Source of the DNA: Pinus tabuliformis | Lineage: Eukaryota > Streptophyta > Pinopsida > Pinales > Pinaceae | Length of the DNA stretch: 64,000 nt | Assembly: GCA_031772625.1 (NCBI GenBank) | Contig: CM062808.1 | Location: 140,346,605 to 140,410,604, forward strand | Direction: 5' to 3' | Shown here: one piece after another, positions 10,039 through 19,627 of the stretch | Layout of the letters: every line of letters starts with the position of its first letter | Numbering within the stretch: position 1 is the first letter of the stretch | The notes under the pieces: generated by a model | The model's input: the letters and a program-made list of their open reading frames with translations, nothing else | Database searches by the model: none | Told to the model about the DNA's origin: nothing | Program-made: the position numbers and the translations under genes

Positions 10039-10917
10039 TGTTATAGCTCCAAATCTCACTTTTATGGTTTGTGATGCTGCACTTATGGCCTAGGGCAACC
10101 CCTCCTTCCAGACCTGGTCCAAAAATTTAAAAAACAGTGTTTTATTCCCTGTACGCGACTTTGCCCTGTGTTAAACGCGTGTACACGCGGGTCTGTCATA
10201 CCCAACCCGCGTGTATCTATTAAAACACTTAAAAAAATATAATTTCCTCTTTTTCGGGCGGTGATCGCGGGTTTACCTGCTGGATCACCTGTTAGTGCCC
10301 GTGGCCCAACTGTTCCCAACCAACTCCTAACTAAAAAACTACTTTGGAGAGGGTATAAAAAGACATCAAAGGGAAGGCCAAAGGGAGAGAGAAAGGAGAG
10401 CAAGATTATTATGCTGAGATTTTTCCCTTAGACCAGGTCTGAAGTCCTTGGTGCATCCTGCACTTCCCCCATTTTGCATAGGAAACCCTTGTTTCCATGT
10501 GTATTGGTGATCATTCATCCTTGACATCATCATTGAGTAAGACTTGGAAGGAGCTCTTGTTGAAGGCTGGAGGCTGGAACGAATCCGGGAGGAAGCTTGC
10601 TTGGAGCCTGCTGAAGGTGTTCAGGTGATATCTTTCCGATATATGTACTTTATTTGCCTTTATATATAAAGAAACACGTCTTTGTTCCCGAATAATCTTT
10701 CTTTATGCTTATGAGATTCTTGTGTTGAATTCTTATGAAAGTAGTTACTTAAAGATTATTTATAACTAACTTTATAGCATAAAGATGATTTATACATAAA
10801 CTTCTATACATGTACTGTTGATTTCTTTGATTTGTTTGTCTTGCAAGTCAGAGAAAGAAGAAGGGAACTCCAAGAAGGGTTTGCACCCTAACGGTCTTCT
10901 CAGACGTAGGACCTTAG
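10039..10917 (+). repeat. Candidate LTR between element 1 and element 2
   Basis: It begins TGTTATAGC after the purine tract. TATAAAAA at 10354-10361 could start a plus-strand transcript near 10385, so U3 is about 340 bases. The right limit is uncertain: a splice-donor-like TTAG/GTATGT at 10917/10918 and an acceptor (TTTTCAG near 11,000) suggest a leader intron before the element 2 gag. No second copy of this LTR is visible, so the call rests on the purine tract, the TATA box and position. It may be both the 3' LTR of element 1 and the 5' LTR of element 2. Confidence 0.45.
10354..10361 (+). promoter_or_regulatory. TATA box of the junction LTR
   Basis: TATAAAAA within GGGTATAAAAAGAC is followed by a purine-rich stretch about 30 bases on. 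The position inside the candidate LTR and the plus orientation fit the element 2 genomic RNA promoter. Confidence 0.55.
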
Positions 10918-11055
10918 GTATGTACCCTAAAACATTAGAATTTGCTTAAAAGTAAAAAAGATGGCTGTGTGTGTGTGTTTCTTTGTATAAGCAATTTTCA
11001 GTCTGGTAGAGTCTCAGCCCAAAGGACTCTAGGGGTACTTTCCCTTCAACCACCC
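10918..11055 (+). other. Leader of element 2 before gag
   Basis: The stretch holds a donor-like GTATGT at 10918, a TG run near 10,968 and an acceptor-like TTTTCAG near 11,000, then the ATG at 11056. I could not find a convincing primer-binding site complementary to a tRNA 3' end. Confidence 0.35.
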
Positions 11056-13460
11056 ATGCCTTTTAACACCCAATTACCTTTCTTGGCTCCACTCGATTTG
11101 CCTGATGTATCGCTCCTTATGAATGATTTGATCCTTCATTCACCATACTGGCCTCCGGTGCCATTCAAGATACCAAGTGATTGCCAAAACTTCGATGGGA
11201 AAGCTAAAGAATATCCTCAGGCCCATGTGATGACATATCACCTCAGGTGCTCCTCAAATTTTTACGTAGATGATTCCATTCATCTCCATCTTTTCCAATG
11301 AACCCTTACGAGTGCTACAACAAAATGGTACATCGAGCTACCTCGAAATACCTACCATGAATTTAACTCTTTAGCCATGGCTTTCCTCATGCATTTTTAG
11401 TTGCCGGTTCGCTATGAAACTGGAACCTATTTTATCACATCGCATAAGCAAGATACTGCGATGCACATCTCTGATCACATCCATGAATGGAGACATAGGT
11501 GTCACCTGATCAAATTCACTATTACTGATCAATTGCTCACAATGTATCTATGGGTGTATGCGTCACTAAAGAGCAGTCCATTGCTCGTGCCCAATACTTG
11601 GACCTAGTTTACTCTCAGTCTGGAACTTTATACGATTTATTACCTAATGCTCCGTGGCCATCATCTAATCCCGCAACCTCAAAGTCACCAATTGTTCCTC
11701 TCATCGATGGAGTTATTGGTTTAGTATCCCAGACCCTTGCTAAAAATTCTTCCAAATAGAAGTCGGTCTCAAATGTTGTACCTAATAGGTCATCCTAGAA
11801 CCCACCTGGCCCTGGTAAAACCTCAAAGGTCCACACTATCCAGTCTACAGCAGTGGACAAATCCTTGAAAGGAAAAAAGAAAGGTAGAGGCAAAGCTAAA
11901 GCTGATGCTCCAAAACAAGGTCCTCCCAAATCGTTTGCTAGCAAATCTTCACAACGGAAACCTAAGTATCCCTGCCTCATTTGTGAGGAAGATCACTACA
12001 CTAAGGATTTTCCTCAATGATCTGAAGCTAGTTGCCCGCTCAAAGGGACCCTTGTTGTCCTCAAAGAGTCGTTTCCATCTCAGCAGAACCAAATGGTAGA
12101 CCAACCCCGATCTGCTTCCTCCGGATCTCAAGTGCTTATGATGAGCACATCTATTAATGTGGCTACCTGATTGAAACACTCTCAAACTCTAGCTCCGGCA
12201 GCTAGGAAAGAGAAAGAAACTACACCTTCTTCTACCGAGAGTTCCGGCCCTATGCATATTGAGCGCCCTAACCCTGATTTTGCTATGCGGCCACCCTCTC
12301 GAGGTGTACTATAGAAATCCTCATATAATCCCAATGCCCGAGCCACTCAGCACTACAATATTTTTGAGGATTTGGGTCGGGCACCATCAGCCATGTTAGC
12401 TCTCAAAGTACTCCAAAGCTACCCATCACAGCAAAAATATTTGTTGTCAGCTATCGGGGGCATCAATCCTACCAATTCCAATTTGATATGTTTTGATCTG
12501 GAGAACCATGTTCGATGGCTCTCTCATCAGATTTCCTTTCTTATTTTGGTAATCAATGTGAAGACCATCCATTACATTGTCATCAATGAAGGTGCTTCCA
12601 CCTGCATCATGTCAACTGCATGTTGGAAGGCTATTGGTTCCCCTGCACTGAACCAATCTCCGAACACTTTGGAAGCCTTCGATGGGCACGATTTGTGACA
12701 CTTCAGTGTCTTATCTAACATTTCCATCACCCTTGAAGGCAAGATAGTGCAAGTTGAAGTAGAAATTGTTGACACCAATCTCAATTATAATCTTCTACTC
12801 AGCTGAAGTTGGACTCATGCCATGCATGTTGTGGCCTCCTCTTTGTTTCACATGATCCATTTTCCCCATCAAGGGAAAATTGTCACCATTGATCAATTGT
12901 CTTTCTTTGCCTCTTCCTCCTCGGATGGAAATGTTCCGTACGTCAAGCACTCTGGTGCTCCCTATGAGAGTGTGGGGGTAGGTCTCTTCAAAGATTCTTC
13001 CTTAATGGGAATTTTTCCACTCCCACCTACTCATGTTGCCTTTGTCAACATGATCTCAGTCAAGTCTGATCCCTGGGTCATACCTGCACCAGATCTTATT
13101 GATACTTGGGGTAAGCTTATGTCACTTAGTCCCACCAAAGTCAATTACGTGGAAATTGTTTCGGCGTCAAACTCCACATCCTCTAATTCTCATATGTCGA
13201 AGACCTCCCTCGATACCTACTCTCAATCCCCTTGGCTTAGCACTTTGGAATCACCTGATCCCTTAGTTGAGACCTTCCTTGCTGATGAAGGTATCATGGA
13301 AATCATGTCTCTTAAGGAACCACCATGGATCGATACTCATCATTGCTCCTCATTCCTTCCTTGCCTGATGGTCATGTCTACTGCTTTCGAAGAGTCCTCT
13401 GCTCCATTTCCACCATTGATTGTTACTTTACTCATGAAGTATGGTCGGAAGGAAATCTAG
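11056..13460 (+). pseudogene. gag: Gag-protease of element 2, decayed
   Basis: ATG 11056 starts a product like the element 1 Gag, with a shared block around FDGKAKEYPQAHVMTYHLRC. A stop falls at 11299-11301, others near 11398, 11758 and 12018, and the frame moves several times. The CCHC knuckle is damaged: CLICEEDHYTKDF ends in F instead of C (about 11,971-12,012). The protease motif is INEGAS near 12,585, so the catalytic D is replaced by N. The final segment (12822-13460) ends at the same place relative to pol as in element 1, again with pol in the -1 frame. Confidence 0.8.
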
Positions 13461-13720
13461 GTAATATTACCCAAACAATGTTGATTGACATTTATATCAA
13501 ACCCGGTATCGTTGAACACGTTCATATTGGGGTATCTTGTTCTCCGAATGAGATCAAGACATATATTCGTCTATTTCAGGAATTATGTGATGTGTTTGCA
13601 TGGTCTTACGAAGAAATTCCTGGCATTGATCCTAGCATTGTAGTGCACAAAATACCAATGTATCTGCACATAAAGCCCATTCACTAATGACTTCGCCTAG
13701 TGCACCCTAGGAAGGACACT
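13325..13720 (+). pseudogene. pol: Element 2 pol, first segment (start of RT)
   Basis: It matches the start of element 1 pol, including ELCDVFAWSYEEIPGIDPS, up to the position just before the palm domain. A stop at 13685-13687 interrupts it, and the chromovirus remnant cuts it at about 13,720. The frame overlaps the end of the protease frame in -1 register, as in element 1. Confidence 0.8.
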
Positions 13721-13772
13721 CATCATAAACACTTGAGATCTGGAGGAAGCAGATCACATTGAGAAAGAGGAA

Positions 13773-14141
13773 ATGAATCCAACCATATCTTGTAATGCAT
13801 TGGCCGGAATTACCACTCCTCAAACTATCAAGATAGAAGGACATATCAACAAGAAAAAGGTTCAAGAAGTGAAAGATCACATCAAGAAAGAAGAAATGAA
13901 TCCATTCATATCTTGTAGTGCATTGGCCGGAGTTACCACTCCTCAAATTATCAAGATAGAAGGACATATCAAGAAGAAAAATGTTCAAGAAGTGAAAGAT
14001 CACATTGAGCATCAAGAAATGAATTCGACCATATCTTGTAAAGCATTGGAAGAAATTACCACTCCTCAAACTCTCAAGATAGAAGGACATATCAAGAATA
14101 AAAAGGTTCAAGAAGTGAAAGATCACATCGAGCATCAACAA
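13773..14141 (+). repeat. Three tandem 123 bp repeats (in frame)
   Basis: Copies start at ATG 13773, 13896 and 14019, exactly 123 bases apart. Each encodes 41 residues centred on IKIEGHI and ends in EVKDHI. A partial unit end precedes the first copy. The period is a multiple of three, so the frame is kept. Confidence 0.9.
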
Positions 14142-14636
14142 GTTCTCCAACTTTTAAAGGATAGCGCCACTTTGGTGCAAAATCAAATGAAACAACAAGT
14201 AGATCAAGATCGCAGTGAATTTTTTTTTGATGTAGGTGATTGTGTATTTTTATGGCTACATATCAAGCAAGCTATTTATGAGAAGGAAATGTTGGCAATA
14301 CTACATGCACTTAAGAAATTGCGACCTTACCCAATGGGAAGACACTTCAAGGTAAAAATGGATCATGATAGTCTTAAATACTTTTTAGAACAAATATTAT
14401 CTTTAGAAGAACAGAAAAAATGGGTTACAAATATGTTGTCTTATGACTTTGACATCATCTACAGAAAAGGTAAGAAAATTTTTGTTGCAGATGCACTCTC
14501 AAGAAAGGATAAGGATGTGGAATCATTGTTTTGTGTTATTTCTATTATCCAACTAGATTGGATAAATGAAGAAAGGGGTGGATGGAAGAAGGAAAAATAT
14601 GTTTGGCCACTCATTCAAAATTGCAGAATATCCTAA
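13773..14636 (+). CDS. Chimeric chromovirus reading frame (repeats, integrase tail, RNase H)
   Basis: An open frame of 287 codons. Residues 1-123 are three 41-residue repeats with the core ALAG-TTPQTIKIEGHI, as seen just before the protease of chromoviruses, but the DSGS catalytic motif itself is absent. Residues about 124-165 resemble the integrase C-terminal stretch (QNQMKQQVDQDRSE, VGDCVFLWL). Residues about 166-260 are the RNase H C-terminal half (YEKEMLAILHALKK, KMDHDSLKYFLEQ, FVADALSRKD). That this scrambled order is open throughout is notable, though it may be chance after recent assembly. It is not a functional pol: RT and the integrase core are missing. Confidence 0.7.
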   Translation: MNPTISCNALAGITTPQTIKIEGHINKKKVQEVKDHIKKEEMNPFISCSALAGVTTPQIIKIEGHIKKKNVQEVKDHIEHQEMNSTISCKALEEITTPQTLKIEGHIKNKKVQEVKDHIEHQQVLQLLKDSATLVQNQMKQQVDQDRSEFFFDVGDCVFLWLHIKQAIYEKEMLAILHALKKLRPYPMGRHFKVKMDHDSLKYFLEQILSLEEQKKWVTNMLSYDFDIIYRKGKKIFVADALSRKDKDVESLFCVISIIQLDWINEERGGWKKEKYVWPLIQNCRIS

Positions 14637-14710
14637 TTCAAACAATGTTGCCAGAACTTGAAGAGGAAGGAAAAATCATATTGGAACTTGGAGAAGTCGC
14701 AGAAACAATA

Positions 14711-14836
14711 ACCCGATAGCTACGAAATCGATCAATTTTAGAGTATCTCATCAAGCGGAAGAACTTACCCGGTGAAGATTCCACATGGGAGGACAAGAAT
14801 TTTATACAAAAGTATCAAGAACTACTCAAGCATTGA
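14711..14836 (+). pseudogene. Chromodomain fragment of the chromovirus remnant
   Basis: The translation gives LRNRSILEYLIK, then KNLPGEDSTWED, the chromoviral chromodomain pattern, and stops at 14834-14836. An in-frame TAG precedes it at 14716. The tryptophan expected after YLIK is R, so one aromatic-cage residue is lost. In intact chromoviruses this domain directs integration by binding histone marks. Confidence 0.7.
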
Positions 14837-14864
14837 GGAAACCACTTTTTGAAGGAGAGGGGCA

Positions 14865-15195
14865 TGTTAGGGCCCTATAATACTAGTGTAACCCCTTATT
14901 GTTATTAGTACAACCCCCTTATTATATTGTTGTATCCATGTAGTCCCCATTGTTATTATTGTGCCCCATAGAAGCCCACTATTTTTATTATTGTGCACTT
15001 ACATTATTATTGTTATGTCAGCTCTGATTATATTATGACCCCTTAGACTCCTATATATGGAAAGGAGGTCTTGTAATTTGTATCACCCAAGAATTTTTCA
15101 TTTGTGTAATGTAAAGGAGGTTGCCCCCTCGAAGAGGCTGAATTCTAAGGCGTTGATCTATCTTTTCTATATTTCTGTGAGCTAGTTTCATAACA
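14865..15195 (+). repeat. 3' LTR of the chromovirus remnant
   Basis: It starts TGTTAGGGCC straight after the purine tract GAAGGAGAGGGGCA and ends CATAACA, 331 bases. TATATATGG near 15,052 is a fitting TATA box. No matching full 5' copy exists in the window. Confidence 0.65.
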
Positions 15196-15611
15196 TTAAG
15201 GGTGAAGTGGAAAAGCTTCTCAAGGCTGGGTTCATCTATCCCATCCCCCTTATAGATTGGGTGCCCAATATTGTCCCAGTGGCTAAAAAACAAGGCATGA
15301 TCCGCATTTGCATGGATTATCGATATCTTAATTGAGCCTGTCCTAAAGAAAACTATCCTACTCCCTTCATTGATCAAATCATTGATGAATGTGTCAAGAG
15401 AGAGATCTTTTCCTTTATGGACGTTTTTTCCTGGTTATAACCATTTTAATATCTCACCGGCCATTCAAGAAAAGATAGCATTTATCTACCCATGGGGTAT
15501 GTTCATGTACAAGAAGCTCCCTTTTGACCTCAAAAATGTTGGAGCCACGTTTCAATGGACAATGTCCTATGTGTTTTCATGATATTCGCAACATTGTCCA
15601 ACCTGACTTGG
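15196..15611 (+). pseudogene. pol: Element 2 pol, second segment (RT palm)
   Basis: It continues the RT with KGEVEKLLKAGFIYP, then RKQG-like and FTLID blocks, to GATFQWTMSYVF and HDIRNIV, matching element 1 residue by residue with stops (for example 15332-15334) and a one-base shift near 15,575. It ends in the CTTGG at 15607-15611, the target duplication of the next insertion. Confidence 0.8.
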
Positions 15612-16989
15612 TGATCTAAGCCCAGCTGTGACAAAGGACCCTTCCAAGACCTTTTACTTTCATGATATTTTAAATTGAATTTTTAAAAGAACATTAATGA
15701 ATACATATGCATGTTGTAAAGAAGAGGAAAATGTCAATCATCAACACACAAAATAACAAGACTTTGATAACGGAGTTCGTCCAGGAGGGACTACGTCTCC
15801 GGCCCTGGTGTCAAGATGGTGTAGGCCGCTGCATTATGTGCTTTCAATAGTGATGATGTACATAGAGATGACATCATAAAAGGAAACATTCCCTCACGCA
15901 GGAGTGGAAATATGAGATGTTCTACTACAGGAACTCTTAGTCAAAAAACTCCTATCAGTATGACACAAAACTCATGCATGATGAGCATCCCTCCAACATG
16001 ACATAAAAGGGATCTCAAAACAAACATGCATGGTGACACATGAGTATCCCATCAACATACAACAAAGGATCTCAAAACACAACATGATGAACCATGACAA
16101 CAAGTACATCACATAGGCGATTCTGCATCACATCAAGCAGGAACCATAAAAATGAGTAAGAAACAAGATCCCACATCAAACATCAACAGGGATCTGTGCA
16201 ACACAATGCATAAAGAAGAAATACATGAAAACAACATATACCTAACAACTAGGGGCCATCTGAAGAAGCGGATGAAAAATTGTTGAAGCTGCTCGGACCA
16301 TTGATCTCACAACATCAATTGCATGAAAATGACTGCTCGCACATGAGTGTGGAAATTTGCACTGGCACTTAGAAAAGTGGCTAAAAAATTAAATGAGAGA
16401 ATTAGAAATCTGAATGCACCATCAGATTTGTGGTGTCGAGTAGTGCAAAATCGACTGTCCAAAATCCGAATTCTGAGAAATTGAGAATCTGGTGCTCAAG
16501 GAATCTTTTAGATTCCCCTTAGATTCCTCAAAGATTCTACTCCATGGGTGGACTAGACATCTACAACTCAAAAGGTGAATCTGACCTTGCCATTGCGATC
16601 CCTGTGGAAAACCGTGAAAAATGATTATAAACTTGACTATATTCCGACATGGAGAAAAATTACCTCCTCACGAAAATTGCAAGGATTGTGGTTCTACTCC
16701 CTGTTTTTGTAGCAATCATGGTTCCAACTTCATCATAAAAATGGCCAAAATTTGTAGAACTCTAATGGAGACACAGACAGTGCCATTGCATTCTTGGCGA
16801 CGAGAAGTGCTTAATCCATATAAAATTTGTCAAAATATGACAACATGAAATTTCACCCATCCTGCAAAATGCTACCTCGAAATGCGTGCACAGTGTCCTC
16901 CTATCTTGAAATTTGTGCCTGCCCTTGGTTCCTCCCTCTACCCTTGCACTATGCCAAATGAAATTTTATATCATTCTTTGGGCAAAACT

Positions 16990-17100
16990 ACCAATAAACT
17001 TTGTTTGGTGTAGTGGTAAACATAGGCATTAGTTGAGGAGGGGTCGGGTGGTCAAACCCTTCCCCTCCCATTTCTTCCATGTTATTTTTTTTTGTAAAAT
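16990..17100 (+). mobile_element. Possible tRNA-derived SINE head
   Basis: TTTGGTGTAGTGGTAAAC near 17,004 resembles a polymerase III A box, and GGGTGGTCAAACCC near 17,045 resembles a B box about 35 bases on. The spacing fits tRNA-derived SINEs. No target duplication or clear 3' tail was found, and the neighbouring foldback may be its body or a separate insertion. Confidence 0.3.
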
Positions 17101-17108
17101 GAATTAAA

Positions 17109-17361
17109 TTATAAAGGGGGGTTGGGTCCGCATTGGGCAGCCCACCCCATGCTCCCCACATCAAACATTTTTTGATAGCATAAGGTTGTTGTATTAACGG
17201 GGGGTACATAATGGTTATATGGTTTCAATGTGGTATGGTGTGATTCACAAGGCCGCCTGGTGGGCCGGCCCACGTGGTTGGGTGGGCTCAACTCCCGCCG
17301 GCCTCATCTTACAGTACATAGGTTGGTTGGGGGTGGTGGGGTTGGTGGCCCCCACTCCCTT

Positions 17362-17367
<6 letters not shown>
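17109..17367. mobile_element. GC-rich foldback segment flanked by TTATAA
   Basis: TTATAA occurs at 17109-17114 and 17362-17367. Just inside, the ends are roughly inverted (AAGGGGGGTTGGG and CCCCCACTCCCTTTT). The interior is unusually G/C-rich for this region. This fits a small inverted-repeat element, but the ends match only imperfectly. Confidence 0.3.

Positions 17368-17409
<42 letters not shown>
17368..17409. repeat. (AT)n microsatellite
   Basis: About 42 bases of alternating AT follow the GC-rich foldback. Confidence 0.95.
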
Positions 17410-17412
<3 letters not shown>

Positions 17413-17763
17413 TTAATAATAACTAATGCACATTTTTAAGATTTGTTTTTTTAAGTCATAGGAGTCAAATTAACGACCCCACAATTTCACCCAGAATCCG
17501 GCTAGAGTTGGCCGGAATCTGGTGGCTGGGTTTGGTACAAATTGTGGCCTCCTTAAGCTACCTAGTCATCAAAAGGTCAACCCAACTTTGACTGCTTCTA
17601 ACTTTCACATCCGGACTCGGATTGACAAACTATTCACATCGTTGCGATCAGGAAGACAAGATCTACGCTCTGGCACTGGTTCTAGAATAATCTAAACACT
17701 TTGATTTTTAAGCTTTCCTGAGTCCTCCTTGTGTTGTGTGTATCTTTGGAGCCACCTGGATCA

Positions 17764-18464
17764 ATCCTTGCCACTAAGGAGCTTTTGGTCCTCCAAAAGG
17801 ATGAAAAATAATCTGCAACTTCTTTGTACCATGTCTGCATCACAAGCATCCTGAAAAGGTCTCGCTTCCTTCTCCTTCACCTTTGTTCTTCAAAGCCTTA
17901 AGCGATGAGCCAACACCTGCAACCTGTAGTACATTGTGTTGTAAACTACATGCTTGATTGACATGACAAACTAATGACCCAAGCATCCCACACTTGCCAC
18001 GAGTTTATAACACATACTCGGTGGTCAAGTTTACAACAAGATGGATGCAAGACCTCAGCTATGACCACAAGGCCAATCTATCATTGTTGCTTCAATAGGT
18101 GATGGAAAAAACATCATCACTACAACAAATGATTTAGAATCATAAGGCCCAACACTATTGTTTTCTTCGACAAGTAATGGAAGCATGACATCACTTTCAG
18201 AGTTTAAACTGCAACTCAAAATAAGACTAGACATCATTATTGTTGACCAAGTGATGGAAAACACATCATCACTTTCACATTTTAAAATGCAACAAATTAT
18301 TTACAAAAGCATGACTTTGAGCTACTAACATATCTAGAAACCATTTTTTACTTATCAAGGTGAATCGGTCACCTCCTTGTGGTGCATTTTCTTGTCAAAC
18401 AACTGCTTCACCTGGTTCACGCACTGATGCTTTGTCTTTAAGGGGCTGCTCTGGATGGGGCCTC
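17764..18464. other. Non-coding interior of the G-patch element
   Basis: No supported protein frame. A GATGGAAAA...ACATCATCAC phrase recurs near 18,100, 18,177 and 18,252, suggesting short diverged repeats. Confidence 0.4.
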
Positions 18465-19405
18465 CAACAAGTGGCTCTTTAATGGCCACTTCTATTGCAA
18501 TGACTGCAATACATCTTCTTCCCCCATATTTGCTTAACCTGTTTCTTTACAAGCTATTGAGAGGGTCTTTCATACCTCAACCTTTTGCATGCTGCCATTC
18601 TTTTCCAACACTTAGAAAATGTATGGTTATGTAATCCACAAATGGTGCATGTTTTTCGATGCCATGTTTTACGTTCATTATTATCAACATGATCATAATC
18701 AAAATGAACATTTGAATATCTAAAGTGGTTATACCTTCCCTTGCTGTCTCTAATGTCAGTATGGCAATGAGAGCTTGCCTCAGCTCTCTCCCTGCAATGG
18801 GCACTGCCGTGGGATGATGGGGATGTGTTCCCATCATTATCTTTCCTCGACAATTTCATCAATGTCTTGAATGACTCTGACACCTTCAAGCACTCTCCTT
18901 TAGTGTATTTCGAGCTTGCAAATCGATGTTCATGCACAACCTCCAAAGGTTGAGTTGTGCCTTGGTTATTAACACCAAGTTCTTCTTCCCCCTTGTGCCT
19001 CATCCTTGTAAGGAGCCTCATGTTTGTCCCTGTAGTTGGGATCTCCAAATCTCCAACAAAACCCATACTATGTGAAGATGAAACCAAAAGGAAGTCAACA
19101 TCTTTTACCTCCTCTTTCGATTTGGAAAGAACTAATGAGGGTTTCTCATCATCCATTGTTGGTGGTTCACTAACTGTCGTGGCGCATTCCCCAACTTCCT
19201 TTTTGACATACCCAAGTCATGTTTTACATGGTAATTCCTCTACTTTGATGGGGTTGACAATGCCTTGGCCATTAACACCCAGGCCTTTTCCTTTATACCC
19301 CAGTTTCTTCAACAGTTTGGAGCAAATTCTTGTGGTATGATTTTCAAAAACAACGAAATCATCATCAGGAAACATACATGAATCTGGTGGCTGGGTTTGG
19401 TCCAA
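18465..19405 (-). pseudogene. G-patch and zinc-knuckle protein frame of the non-autonomous element
   Basis: On the minus strand one frame, broken by a TGA at 19217-19219, a TAG at 18554-18556 and a stop inside the last knuckle, encodes: a G-patch (LLKKLGYKGKGLGVNGQG), a second weaker G-patch (LLTRMRHKGEEELGVNNQG), an acidic and basic linker, a CCHC knuckle (CTICGLHNHTFSKC), and a second CCHC pattern near 18,468-18,508 (CSHC...H...ATC). G-patches bind RNA-helicase partners and RNA, and CCHC knuckles bind nucleic acid, so an RNA-packaging or Gag-like role is plausible. G-patches sit after protease in some retroviruses. I do not recognise the exact family. Confidence 0.6.
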
Positions 19406-19627
19406 ATTATGGCCTCCTTAAGCTGCCTAGTCATAAAAAAGTCAACCCAACTTTGAATGCTTACAACTTTGCATCTAGACTCAGATTGACGAACCATTTG
19501 CACCACCGCGATTAGGAAGACAATATCTATGTTCTGGTCCTAGTTCGAGCATAATCCAAACACTTTGATTTTTGAGCTTCCCTGAGTCCTCCTTGTCTTA
19601 TGTGTGTCTCTAGAGCCACGTGGATCA
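19382..19627 (-). repeat. Truncated 5' LTR of the G-patch element
   Basis: It matches about 17,500-17,763 (shared GGTGGCTGGGTTTGGT and AACACTTTGATTTTT). Only the outer U3 part is present: R, U5 and the primer site are missing where it joins the G-patch frame. A deletion between LTR and interior is the simplest explanation. Confidence 0.7.

Larger units (their letters stand above)
1..10917 (+). mobile_element. Element 1: Tat-type Ty3/gypsy retrotransposon, 5' end outside window
   Basis: The order read directly is gag-protease (to 2416), RT-RNaseH-integrase (to 5199), a second RNase H (to 5727), an antisense plant-mobile-domain-like gene (5851-7100, minus), a long non-coding tract, a purine-rich tract (about 10028-10036) and a candidate LTR starting TGTTATAGC at 10039. 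The Tat lineage is known for a second archaeal-type RNase H, extra and often antisense reading frames, and large size, so I assign it there. The 5' LTR and primer site lie left of the window, and the 3' limit of the LTR is not resolved. The pol catalytic residues are all present, so this copy decayed least. Confidence 0.8.
13725..15195 (+). mobile_element. Scrambled chromovirus (Ty3/gypsy) remnant inside element 2 RT
   Basis: The right end is clear: purine tract 14851-14864, then an LTR 14865-15195, then element 2 RT resumes. The left end is vague. Little or none of a 5' LTR remains, perhaps only the few bases around 13,722-13,731. Inside, the order is three copies of a protease-leading segment, the integrase C-terminal region, RNase H, then a chromodomain. 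The normal order is protease-RT-RNase H-integrase-chromodomain, so this is a rearranged, internally deleted copy, perhaps from template switching during reverse transcription. Confidence 0.75.
15612..17763 (-). repeat. 3' LTR of the G-patch element
   Basis: It runs from TGATCTAAG to GGTGGCTCC-like termini (plus-strand end CACCTGGATCA). Its right 300 bases (about 17,500-17,763) match 19,382-19,627 with scattered differences. It holds a SINE-like segment and a GC-rich foldback region near 16,990-17,410. Confidence 0.65.
15612..19627 (-). mobile_element. Minus-strand non-autonomous LTR element with G-patch/CCHC frame
   Basis: It is bounded by a 5 bp target duplication, CTTGG at 15607-15611 and 19628-19632; removing it restores the RT of element 2 through its DD motif. 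Ends are TG and CA. The left repeat (15612-17763) looks like a full LTR. The right repeat (19382-19627) keeps only its outer 246 bases. Leader-type sequence near 15,650-15,900 shows the element reads on the minus strand, so the truncated copy is the 5' LTR. The interior has no RT or integrase, so it depended on others to move. Confidence 0.7.

Noticed and set aside
18954..19340. 127-codon plus-strand frame
   Set aside because: It is the opposite strand of the G-patch frame, which has the recognisable domains.
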